From assembly GCF_023272795.1 (NCBI RefSeq), contig NZ_CP096829.1, positions 2,232,001 through 2,296,000 of the forward strand: a stretch of DNA of 64,000 nucleotides, given 5' to 3'. Of this stretch, positions 8,692 to 15,007 are shown piece by piece (within the stretch, counting starts at the first letter, position 1; the number at the start of each line of letters is the position of its first letter). The translations under genes were made by a program, and so were the position numbers. This DNA comes from Flavobacterium humidisoli. GTDB taxonomy: Bacteria > Bacteroidota > Bacteroidia > Flavobacteriales > Flavobacteriaceae. Below the pieces are notes generated by a model, which saw nothing but the letters and a program-made list of their open reading frames with translations, was not told the origin of the DNA and searched no databases.

Positions 8692-8710
8692 ATGCTTAAT
8701 TTTTGGATTT

Positions 8711-9604
8711 ATGAAAACGAATAAAGAGGCTTTTTCGGATTATCTTTTGTTGGAAAAAAAATATTCTACACATACAGTTGAGGCTTATTTGAATGATGTG
8801 GTTTCTTTTGAGGCTTTTGTGAAAGAGTTTTTTGATCAGGAAAGTATTGATTTGGTAAATTATAGTCAGGTTAGAAGTTGGATTGTTTTTTTGGTTGATC
8901 ATAATATTTCTAATGTTTCTGTTAATAGGAAGATGGCTTCTTTAAAAGCTTTTTATAAATTCCTTTTAAAGACAAAGCAGATAGAAATTAATCCGATGCT
9001 GAAACATAAGTCTTTAAAAACGCCAAAAGTGGTTCAGGTTCCTTTTTCGGAAAAAGAGTTGAAAGATTTGCTCGCTACAATAGATGCTCCTGTTGATTTT
9101 GAAGGGATTCGGGATAAGCTTATTTTAGAAATGTTTTATGTGACAGGAATGCGTCGCGCTGAATTGATTCATTTGATGGTTAAAAATATCGATCGCTCAA
9201 ATCATACGGTTAAAGTTTTAGGGAAAAGAAATAAAGAGCGTATTGTTCCAATTCTGCCAATTATTGCAAGTCAAATTGATTTGTATTTGGAAGAAAGAAG
9301 TGGTCTGCAAAGTTTGACAGATTGTGACTATTTTTTTGTTTCGAAAAAAGGGTTAAAATTGAGCGAATCTTTTGTTTATCGTTTAATAAATTCATACTTT
9401 AGTAGGGTCTCAGAAAAGGTGAAGAAAAGTCCGCATGTGCTTCGTCATACTTTTGCAACTCACTTATTGAACAATGGGGCAGATTTGAATTCAGTTAAGG
9501 AATTGCTAGGGCATTCTAGTTTGGCTTCTACACAGGTTTATACTCATAATAGTTTGGCGGAACTTAAAAAAGTGTATAAAGATGCACATCCTAGAAACAA
9601 ATAG
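8711..9604 (+). CDS. Tyrosine recombinase (XerC/XerD family)
   Basis: A 297-residue site-specific recombinase of the length of XerC/XerD. The N-terminal SAM-like DNA-binding domain covers about residues 1-90. The catalytic set is complete: R148 (TGMRRAEL), K172 (GKRNKER), H242 and R245 (HVLRHTFATH), H268 (LLGHSS) and nucleophile Y277 (VYTH). Xer proteins resolve chromosome dimers at dif; its place in the conserved rpsU-hpf-tuf neighbourhood and the lack of phage or integron genes support a housekeeping role. The longer frame from 8672 would add a hydrophobic stretch inside the rpsU terminator, so ATG 8711 is used. It precedes hpf by 32 bases, so the two are probably co-transcribed. Confidence 0.88.
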   Translation: MKTNKEAFSDYLLLEKKYSTHTVEAYLNDVVSFEAFVKEFFDQESIDLVNYSQVRSWIVFLVDHNISNVSVNRKMASLKAFYKFLLKTKQIEINPMLKHKSLKTPKVVQVPFSEKELKDLLATIDAPVDFEGIRDKLILEMFYVTGMRRAELIHLMVKNIDRSNHTVKVLGKRNKERIVPILPIIASQIDLYLEERSGLQSLTDCDYFFVSKKGLKLSESFVYRLINSYFSRVSEKVKKSPHVLRHTFATHLLNNGADLNSVKELLGHSSLASTQVYTHNSLAELKKVYKDAHPRNK

Positions 9605-9636
9605 TAGTTCTAAATGTTAACCCTAAAATTTTTATT

Positions 9637-9939
9637 ATGAAGGTAGATGTTCATGCAGTTAATTTTACTGTCGACAGAAAATTGGTCGATTTTATCCAAG
9701 AAAGAATGGGTAAGCTAGAGAAATACTACGATCGAGTGGTTTCATCAGATGTTTTTTTAAAAGTTGAAAGAACGAGTGATAAAGAGAATAAAGTGGTGGA
9801 AATAAAGATTAATGTCCCTGGTGATGATTTTTTGGTAAAAAAGCAGTGTAAAACATTTGAAGAGGCTGTTGAGCTTTCGGCAGAATCGCTAGAACGTTTG
9901 CTTATAAAAAGGAAGGAAAAAATTAGAGCACATATTTAA
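9637..9939 (+). CDS. hpf: Ribosome hibernation promoting factor (short HPF/RaiA family)
   Basis: A 100-residue protein with the beta-alpha-beta-beta-beta-alpha pattern of the HPF/YfiA family. It starts with MKVDVHAVNFTVDRKLVDFI, followed by a first helix (QERMGKLEKYYDRV) and a second helix (TFEEAVELSAESLERLL). Short HPF proteins bind the 30S decoding centre in stationary phase and block translation. The length matches the short form, without the C-terminal dimer domain of long HPF. It lies just downstream of the Xer gene and upstream of the tRNA-tuf promoter. Confidence 0.9.
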   Translation: MKVDVHAVNFTVDRKLVDFIQERMGKLEKYYDRVVSSDVFLKVERTSDKENKVVEIKINVPGDDFLVKKQCKTFEEAVELSAESLERLLIKRKEKIRAHI

Positions 9940-9963
9940 TTGAAATTTTTTTCAAAAAATGTT

Positions 9964-9992
9964 TTGATTAAAAGATAAAATACCTACATTTG
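9964..9992 (+). promoter_or_regulatory. Strong promoter of the tRNA-tuf operon
   Basis: TTG (9964-9966), 18 bases, then TACATTTG (9985-9992): a full match to TTG-N17-23-TAnnTTTG. Transcription should begin around 9998, upstream of tRNA-Thr. Confidence 0.75.
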
Positions 9993-9993
9993 C

Positions 9994-10020
9994 AGTCCGT
10001 TAGAAATAGCGGACTTTTTT
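9994..10020 (+). terminator. Hairpin with T run between the promoter and the first tRNA
   Basis: AGTCCG (9994-9999) pairs with CGGACT (10010-10015), followed by six T. It can terminate hpf transcription coming from upstream. It lies so close to the promoter that a start near 9998 would cut off most of the left arm, so it may not fold in the tRNA transcript. Confidence 0.6.
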
Positions 10021-10029
10021 AATGTATTC

Positions 10030-10103
10030 GCCGATGTAGCTCAGCTGGCTAGAGCAGCTGATTTGTAATCAGCAGGTCGTGGGTTCGAGTCCCTCTATCG
10101 GCT
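10030..10103 (+). tRNA. tRNA-Thr (anticodon TGT)
   Basis: A 74-base cloverleaf. Acceptor stem GCCGATG/TATCGGC with discriminator T, D-arm GCTC..GAGC, anticodon stem CTGAT/ATCAG around loop TTTGTAA (anticodon TGT, reads ACA), and T-loop GTTCGAGTC. No encoded CCA. First of three tRNAs before tuf. Confidence 0.96.
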
Positions 10104-10107
10104 CAGG

Positions 10108-10132
10108 AAATTTCAAATGCGATTTGAAATTT
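10108..10132 (+). other. 11-bp hairpin between tRNA-Thr and tRNA-Tyr
   Basis: AAATTTCAAAT (10108-10118) and ATTTGAAATTT (10122-10132) form a perfect stem with a 3-base loop. There is no strong T run, so it probably marks a processing site in the tRNA precursor and not a stop of transcription. Confidence 0.55.
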
Positions 10133-10162
10133 GTTCTTTAAAATAATGGAATTTTAAAATTA

Positions 10163-10243
10163 GGGGAGATACTCAAGCGGCCAACGAGGGCAGACTGTAA
10201 ATCTGCTGTGTGAACTTCGCAGGTTCGAATCCTGCTCTCCCCA
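10163..10243 (+). tRNA. tRNA-Tyr (anticodon GTA)
   Basis: An 81-base tRNA with a long variable arm, as expected for bacterial tRNA-Tyr. Acceptor stem GGGGAGA/TCTCCCC with discriminator A, anticodon loop CTGTAAA (anticodon GTA), T-loop GTTCGAATC. Confidence 0.96.
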
Positions 10244-10331
10244 CTAAAAAGAAGTTGTAGTTTTAGATTTTAGGTTTTGGATTAATAAAATTCAAGCTTA
10301 AAAAATCTGAATTCTAAACTCAGAACTCTCT

Positions 10332-10403
10332 GCCGGTGTAGCTCAGGGGTAGAGTGCTTCCTTGGTAAGGAAGAGGTCTCGGGTTCAAATCCCGACATTG
10401 GCT
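10332..10403 (+). tRNA. tRNA-Thr (anticodon GGT)
   Basis: A 72-base cloverleaf. Acceptor stem GCCGGTG/CATTGGC (two G-T pairs) with discriminator T, anticodon stem CTTCC/GGAAG around loop TTGGTAA (anticodon GGT, reads ACC/ACT), T-loop GTTCAAATC. Together with the TGT isoacceptor at 10030 it covers most threonine codons. The 88-base spacer before it holds no tRNA. Confidence 0.95.
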
Positions 10404-10458
10404 CAAGTAAGTAGGAAATTGAAAATTAATATATAACTAAGATTAAAAATTAAGTAAA

Positions 10459-11646
10459 ATGGCAAAGGAGAATTTTAATCGTTCCAAACCGCACTTAAAC
10501 ATAGGTACAATTGGACACGTAGATCACGGAAAAACTACATTAACTGCTGCAATTACAAAAGTATTGTCAGATGCTGGTTACTGTCAAGCAAAATCGTTTG
10601 ATCAAATCGATAACGCTCCAGAGGAGAAAGAAAGAGGTATTACTATTAATACATCACACGTAGAGTATGAAACTGCTAACCGTCACTACGCTCACGTTGA
10701 CTGTCCAGGTCACGCAGATTACGTAAAGAACATGGTTACTGGTGCTGCTCAAATGGACGGAGCTATCTTAGTAGTTGCTGCTACAGATGGTCCAATGCCA
10801 CAAACTCGTGAGCACATCCTTTTAGGTCGTCAGGTTGGTATTCCAAGAATCGTTGTTTTCATGAACAAAGTGGATATGGTTGATGATGCTGAGTTATTAG
10901 AGCTTGTTGAAATGGAAATTAGAGATTTATTATCTTTCTACGAATATGATGGAGATAATGGTCCTGTTGTTCAAGGTTCTGCTTTAGGTGGATTGAACAA
11001 TGATCCTAACTGGGTTCCTAAAATTATTGAATTAATGGAAGCTGTTGATGCTTGGATCGAAGAGCCAGTACGTGACGTAGCTAAACCATTCTTGATGCCA
11101 GTTGAGGACGTATTTACAATTACAGGTCGTGGAACTGTTGCTACAGGTCGTATCGAAACTGGAGTTGCTAACACTGGAGATCCTGTTGAAATCATTGGTA
11201 TGGGAGCTGAAAAATTAACTTCTACTATTACAGGAGTTGAGATGTTCCGTAAAATCCTTGACAGAGGTGAAGCTGGAGATAACGTAGGTTTATTGTTAAG
11301 AGGTATTGATAAAGCTGATATCAAAAGAGGTATGGTTATTATTAAGCCAGGTTCAGTAAAACCACACGCTAAATTCAAAGCAGAGGTTTATATCTTGAAA
11401 AAAGAAGAAGGTGGACGTCACACTCCATTCCACAATAACTACCGTCCACAGTTCTACGTACGTACAACTGACGTAACAGGAGTTATTTCTTTACCAGCAG
11501 GTGTAGAGATGGTAATGCCAGGTGATAACTTAACTATTGAAGTTGCTTTGTTAAGCCCAATCGCTATGAACGTAGGTTTACGTTTCGCTATCCGTGAAGG
11601 TGGTAGAACAGTTGGGGCTGGTCAGGTTACTGAAATCGTAGAGTAA
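10459..11646 (+). CDS. tuf: Translation elongation factor Tu
   Basis: A 395-residue EF-Tu of normal length. The GTPase motifs are complete: GHVDHGKTT (P-loop, residues 18-26), the switch-I threonine in [17 protein letters not shown] (switch II) and NKVD for guanine binding. Domains 2 and 3 follow ([23 protein letters not shown]). It delivers aminoacyl-tRNA to the ribosome. No separate promoter is seen between tRNA-Thr and the ATG (55 bases), so it is probably expressed from the promoter at 9964-9992. It ends in a strong hairpin. Codon use is noticeably biased to optimal codons compared with neighbours such as the Xer gene. Confidence 0.98.
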   Translation: MAKENFNRSKPHLNIGTIGHVDHGKTTLTAAITKVLSDAGYCQAKSFDQIDNAPEEKERGITINTSHVEYETANRHYAHVDCPGHADYVKNMVTGAAQMDGAILVVAATDGPMPQTREHILLGRQVGIPRIVVFMNKVDMVDDAELLELVEMEIRDLLSFYEYDGDNGPVVQGSALGGLNNDPNWVPKIIELMEAVDAWIEEPVRDVAKPFLMPVEDVFTITGRGTVATGRIETGVANTGDPVEIIGMGAEKLTSTITGVEMFRKILDRGEAGDNVGLLLRGIDKADIKRGMVIIKPGSVKPHAKFKAEVYILKKEEGGRHTPFHNNYRPQFYVRTTDVTGVISLPAGVEMVMPGDNLTIEVALLSPIAMNVGLRFAIREGGRTVGAGQVTEIVE

Positions 11647-11665
11647 TTCTATAAAATAAATAAAA

Positions 11666-11698
11666 AAAGCCAGTGATTATTTTTTAATCACTGGCTTT
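11666..11698 (+). terminator. Hairpin between tuf and tRNA-Trp
   Basis: AAAGCCAGTGATTA (11666-11679) pairs with TAATCACTGGCTTT (11685-11698), a 14-bp perfect stem. Only three T close the stem and AATTACG follows, and the tRNA-Trp begins 5 bases later. It is either a leaky terminator or a processing structure. Confidence 0.65.
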
Positions 11699-11702
11699 AA
11701 TT

Positions 11703-11773
11703 ACGGGCGTAGTTCAAGGGTAGAATAGCGGTCTCCAAAACCGTTGATGGGGGTTCGAATCCCTCCGCCCGTG
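11703..11773 (+). tRNA. tRNA-Trp (anticodon CCA)
   Basis: A 71-base cloverleaf. Acceptor stem ACGGGCG/CGCCCGT with discriminator G; the next bases are CA, so CCA is not fully encoded. Anticodon loop CTCCAAA (anticodon CCA). It lies 18 bases before secE, the classical tRNA-Trp/secE/nusG order. Confidence 0.96.
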
Positions 11774-11791
11774 CAATAAAAAATATATCAA

Positions 11792-11989
11792 ATGACAAAA
11801 GTTACTAATTATTTATCAGAGGCTTTCGAAGAGTTAAAGTCAAATGTTACTTGGCCAGCTTGGGCTGAAGTACAGAAATTGACAATTGTTGTGGCTGTAT
11901 TTTCGATCTTATTCGCTTTGGCAACTTGGGGAGTAGACGAATTTTTTGCAAAAGCTTTGGCTGGATTTTTTAACTGGTTAAAAGGATAA
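11792..11989 (+). CDS. secE: Preprotein translocase subunit SecE
   Basis: A 65-residue SecE of the short, single-helix type. The amphipathic cytoplasmic helix with the conserved LKSNVTWPAWAE stretch (about residues 14-25) is followed by one membrane helix (about 30-50). SecE clamps SecY in the inner-membrane translocon. Position between tRNA-Trp and nusG supports the call strongly. Confidence 0.95.
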   Translation: MTKVTNYLSEAFEELKSNVTWPAWAEVQKLTIVVAVFSILFALATWGVDEFFAKALAGFFNWLKG

Positions 11990-11996
11990 TTTTTTT

Positions 11997-12551
11997 GTGA
12001 TGGCAGATAATAATGTGAAAAAATGGTACGTAGTTAGAGCGGTTAGTGGTCAAGAGAATAAAGTGAAAGCTTATATCGAGACTGAGATTGCGAGATTAGG
12101 TATGGAGGATTATGTTTCTCAGGTTTTGGTTCCTACTGAAAAAGTAGTTACTGTAAAAGATGGGAAAAAATCATCTAAGGATAAAGTTTACTTTCCTGGA
12201 TATGTTATGATTGAAGCTAACTTAGTTGGTGAAATCCCTCATATTATTAAGTCAATTACTAGTGTTATTGGATTTTTAGGAGAAACTAAAGGTGGAGAAC
12301 CTGTTCCTTTAAGACTTTCTGAAGTGAACCGTATGTTAGGTAAGGTAGATGAGTTAGCTGTAAATACAGATACTCGTTCTATTCCATTTAGTGTTGGTGA
12401 AACGGTTAAGGTTATTGATGGACCTTTCAATGGATTTAATGGATCTGTTGAGAAAATCAATGAAGAAAAGCGTAAACTTGAGGTAATGGTTAAGATTTTC
12501 GGAAGAAAGACACCATTGGAATTGAGCTTTATGCAAGTGGAAAAAGTATAA
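11997..12551 (+). CDS. nusG: Transcription termination/antitermination factor NusG
   Basis: A 184-residue NusG. The N-terminal NGN domain begins KKWYVVRAVSGQENKVKAYI and contains VYFPGYVMI; the C-terminal KOW domain carries VKVIDGPFNGFNGSVEKI (about residues 132-149). NusG binds RNA polymerase and links it to ribosomes or Rho. Two adjacent ATG codons (11997 and 12000... MM) could both serve as start. It follows secE by 7 bases. Confidence 0.96.
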   Translation: MMADNNVKKWYVVRAVSGQENKVKAYIETEIARLGMEDYVSQVLVPTEKVVTVKDGKKSSKDKVYFPGYVMIEANLVGEIPHIIKSITSVIGFLGETKGGEPVPLRLSEVNRMLGKVDELAVNTDTRSIPFSVGETVKVIDGPFNGFNGSVEKINEEKRKLEVMVKIFGRKTPLELSFMQVEKV

Positions 12552-12558
12552 TTTTTTG

Positions 12559-12606
12559 TTACACTATAATAAACCATTGTAATCGCTTCCATTGATTACA
12601 GTGTAA
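12559..12606 (+). promoter_or_regulatory. rplK leader with two mutually exclusive hairpins
   Basis: An outer stem pairs TTACACTATAAT (12559-12570) with ATTACAGTGTAA (12595-12606), one mismatch. An inner stem pairs TGTAATC (12578-12584) with GATTACA (12594-12600). Both use bases 12595-12600, so only one can form. It lies 13 bases before the rplK start, where ribosomal protein L1 controls the L11 operon in Escherichia coli; control here is inference. Confidence 0.5.
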
Positions 12607-12618
12607 AATTTTTTAAAA

Positions 12619-13056
12619 ATGGCTAAAGAAATTAGTAAGGTAGTTAAACTACAAGTTAAGGGAGGTGCTGCGAACCCGTCGCCACCGGTTGGACCTGCTT
12701 TAGGAGCTGCTGGGGTTAATATCATGGAGTTTTGTAAGCAATTTAATGCTAGAACTCAAGATAAACCTGGCAAAATTTGTCCAGTGCAAATCACTGTGTA
12801 CAAAGACAAATCATTTGATTTTGTTGTTAAGACTCCTCCAGCGGCAGTTCAGTTAATGGAAGCTGCAAAGCTAAAATCTGGTTCTGGTGAGCCTAATCGT
12901 AAAAAAGTAGCTAGCGTTACTTGGGAACAAATTAGAACTATTGCTGAAGACAAAATGCCGGACTTAAACGCTTTCACAATTGAGAAAGCTATGAGTATGG
13001 TTGCTGGAACAGCTAGATCTATGGGTATAACTGTATCAGGAGATGCTCCTTTTTAA
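12619..13056 (+). CDS. rplK: 50S ribosomal protein uL11
   Basis: A 145-residue uL11. The N-terminal domain has the conserved [21 protein letters not shown] stretch (proline-rich linker region, residues 15-35), and the C-terminal domain binds the GTPase-associated region of 23S rRNA ([15 protein letters not shown]). It forms the L7/L12 stalk base and is needed for RelA activation. First ribosomal gene of the rplKAJL-rpoBC block, 13 bases before rplA. Confidence 0.97.
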   Translation: MAKEISKVVKLQVKGGAANPSPPVGPALGAAGVNIMEFCKQFNARTQDKPGKICPVQITVYKDKSFDFVVKTPPAAVQLMEAAKLKSGSGEPNRKKVASVTWEQIRTIAEDKMPDLNAFTIEKAMSMVAGTARSMGITVSGDAPF

Positions 13057-13069
13057 TTAAGAAAAAGAA

Positions 13070-13759
13070 ATGGCAAAATTAACAAAAAAGCAAAAAGAGG
13101 CTGCTTCAAAAATTGAAAAGAACAAATTATACTCTTTAAAAGATGCTGCTGCATTAATTAAAGTTGTTGCTTCTGCAAAATTTGATGAGTCTGTTGATAT
13201 CGCAGTTCGTTTGGGTGTTGATCCAAGAAAAGCGAATCAAATGGTTAGAGGTGTAGTTACTTTACCTCACGGAACAGGAAAAGACGTTAAAGTATTAGCA
13301 TTGGTTACTCCAGATAAAGAAGCTGAAGCAAGAGAGGCTGGAGCAGATCACGTTGGTCTTGACGATTACTTACAAAAAATTAAAGACGGTTGGACAGATG
13401 TTGATGTGATCATTACTATGCCTGCTGTTATGGGTAAATTAGGTCCATTAGGTCGTATTTTAGGACCTAGAGGTTTAATGCCAAACCCTAAAACAGGTAC
13501 AGTAACTATGGATGTTGCTAAAGCTGTTCAAGAAGTTAAAGCTGGTAAAATTGACTTTAAAGTTGATAAAACTGGTATAGTACACGCAGGAATCGGTAAA
13601 GTTTCTTTTGGGGCTGAGCAGATTGTTGACAACGCACACGAAATTATTCAAACATTAATAAAACTTAAACCAACTGCTGCTAAAGGTACATACATTAAAG
13701 GTATTCACCTTACAAGCACAATGAGTCCTGCTATCGCATTAGACCCAAAAGCAGTATAA
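13070..13759 (+). CDS. rplA: 50S ribosomal protein uL1
   Basis: A 229-residue uL1 of usual length with the conserved [20 protein letters not shown] segment (about residues 121-140) that contacts 23S rRNA helices H76-H78. It forms the L1 stalk, which guides deacylated tRNA out of the E site. In E. coli it represses its own operon by binding the rplK leader; an analogous leader structure lies at 12559-12606. It is 22 bases upstream of rplJ. Confidence 0.97.
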   Translation: MAKLTKKQKEAASKIEKNKLYSLKDAAALIKVVASAKFDESVDIAVRLGVDPRKANQMVRGVVTLPHGTGKDVKVLALVTPDKEAEAREAGADHVGLDDYLQKIKDGWTDVDVIITMPAVMGKLGPLGRILGPRGLMPNPKTGTVTMDVAKAVQEVKAGKIDFKVDKTGIVHAGIGKVSFGAEQIVDNAHEIIQTLIKLKPTAAKGTYIKGIHLTSTMSPAIALDPKAV

Positions 13760-13781
13760 TTGGTAGTTAAAAATTTTTAGT

Positions 13782-14282
13782 ATGACTAGAGAAGAAAAAT
13801 CAATCGCGATTGAAAATTTAACTGCGCAGTTAGCTGGTACAAATATCATTTATATTTCTGATATTTCTGGTTTAAACGCAGAGACAACTTCAAACTTGCG
13901 TAGAGCTTGTTTTAAAGCAGGTATCAAATTAGAGGTTGTAAAGAACACTTTGCTTGCAAAAGCAATGGAAGCTTCTTCTAATGATTATGGTGATTTACCT
14001 ACAGTTTTATCAGGTAACAGTGCTATATTTATTTCTGATGTTGCTAACGCACCTGGAAAAATCATTAAAGATTTCCGTAAGAAATCTGACAAACCAGTTT
14101 TAAAAGGAGCTTACATCAATTCTGAAGTATATATTGGAGATAACCAATTAGATGCATTAGCTACAATTAAATCTAAAGAAGAGCTTATTGGAGAAATCAT
14201 TGGATTATTACAATCTCCAGCTCAAAGAATTATTTCTGCTTTACAAAACAAATTCGCAGGAAGCGAAGAAGCAGCAGAGTAA
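13782..14282 (+). CDS. rplJ: 50S ribosomal protein uL10
   Basis: A 166-residue uL10 (MTREEKSIAIENLTAQLAGT start; VVKNTLLAKAM in the RNA-binding part). The C-terminal helix (ISALQNKFAG) binds L7/L12 dimers. It joins the L7/L12 stalk to the ribosome next to uL11. A small hairpin (14288-14310) lies right after the stop, before rplL. Confidence 0.96.
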   Translation: MTREEKSIAIENLTAQLAGTNIIYISDISGLNAETTSNLRRACFKAGIKLEVVKNTLLAKAMEASSNDYGDLPTVLSGNSAIFISDVANAPGKIIKDFRKKSDKPVLKGAYINSEVYIGDNQLDALATIKSKEELIGEIIGLLQSPAQRIISALQNKFAGSEEAAE

Positions 14283-14287
14283 TAAAA

Positions 14288-14310
14288 GTATGGAAGTTTG
14301 CTTCCTTACT
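14288..14310 (+). other. Hairpin in the rplJ-rplL spacer
   Basis: AGTATGGAAG and CTTCCTTACT (14288-14297 and 14301-14310 approximately) form a stem with one mismatch and a TTTG-type tetraloop region. No T run follows, so it is more likely an RNA processing or stability element than a terminator. Such an element could help raise L7/L12 above L10, which is needed at 4-6 copies. Confidence 0.4.
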
Positions 14311-14374
14311 GCTTAATTAGCGCACAATAATTAAATTATATTTTTTACACAAATCATTTTAAACGATAGAAAAA

Positions 14375-14746
14375 ATGGCAGATTTGAAACAATTCGCAGA
14401 ACAATTAGTTAACTTAACAGTTAAAGAAGTTAACGAATTAGCAACAATATTAAAAGATGAGTACGGAATCGAGCCTGCTGCTGCTGCTGTAGTAGTTGCT
14501 GCTGGTGGAGGAGACGGTGCTGCTGAAGAAGCACAAACTGAATTTACAGTTGTATTAAAAGATGCAGGAGCTTCTAAATTAGCTGTTGTAAAATTAGTTA
14601 AAGAATTAACTGGTTTAGGTCTTAAAGAAGCTAAAGACGTAGTTGACGGTGCACCAAGCAACGTTAAAGAAGGTGTTTCTAAAGAAGAGGCTGAAGGTCT
14701 TAAAAAATCTTTAGAAGAGGCTGGAGCTACTGTTGAGCTTAAATAA
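14375..14746 (+). CDS. rplL: 50S ribosomal protein bL12 (L7/L12)
   Basis: A 123-residue bL12. The N-terminal dimerisation helices ([20 protein letters not shown]) are followed by an Ala/Gly-rich hinge (about residues 35-50) and the C-terminal factor-binding domain ([20 protein letters not shown], about residues 68-87). It recruits EF-Tu, EF-G and other GTPases. It is followed by a terminator-like hairpin that separates it from rpoB. Confidence 0.97.
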   Translation: MADLKQFAEQLVNLTVKEVNELATILKDEYGIEPAAAAVVVAAGGGDGAAEEAQTEFTVVLKDAGASKLAVVKLVKELTGLGLKEAKDVVDGAPSNVKEGVSKEEAEGLKKSLEEAGATVELK

Positions 14747-14767
14747 TTAAACTCAGTTTAAGAACTA

Positions 14768-14810
14768 GGTTTAGGTCTTGAGTTAACACTCAAAGGCCTA
14801 AACCATTTTT
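14768..14810 (+). terminator. Attenuator-like hairpin between rplL and rpoB
   Basis: GGTTTAGG (14768-14775) pairs with CCTAAACC (14797-14804), with an inner stem TTGAGT/ACTCAA, followed by ATTTTT. This looks like a partial terminator that lowers rpoBC expression compared with ribosomal proteins, as known for E. coli. The strength here is not known. Confidence 0.7.
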
Positions 14811-14863
14811 CGTATAATAAAATATTATAAATTTTATTATCCCATAGTTTAAAATACGAAAAA
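14806..14863 (+). other. Second structured element in the rplL-rpoB spacer
   Basis: TTTTTCGTAT (14806-14815) pairs with ATACGAAAAA (14854-14863); inside it ATAATAAAAT (14814-14823) is complementary to ATTTTATTAT (14831-14840). The left arm overlaps the T run of the preceding hairpin, so the two structures compete. The rest of the 261-base spacer up to rpoB is AT-rich without a visible gene. Confidence 0.45.
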
Positions 14864-15007
14864 GTTTTTGATCAATACGAAGAAAGAAAATCGAACTTGT
14901 TTTACTGTTTTATTTTTAAAGATGTATTGATTATAATAAGAAAGTATAGATTAAACAGTGTGTTTACACAAACAAAAATTACTTTTTTTTAATCAAAATT
15001 TTGTCCA

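Noticed and set aside
8672..8710. Earlier start of the Xer recombinase
   Set aside because: It lies inside the rpsU terminator hairpin and would add a hydrophobic stretch not found in Xer proteins.
8711..9604. Xer gene as integrase of a mobile element or integron
   Set aside because: No attachment sites, phage genes or cassettes are nearby; it sits in a conserved housekeeping order.
10244..10331. Possible hidden tRNA-Gly between tRNA-Tyr and tRNA-Thr
   Set aside because: No cloverleaf, T-loop consensus or anticodon stem can be drawn in the AT-rich spacer.
14359..14661. Minus-strand frame inside rplL
   Set aside because: It lies opposite a highly expressed ribosomal gene and is a shadow of its Ala/Lys-biased codons.
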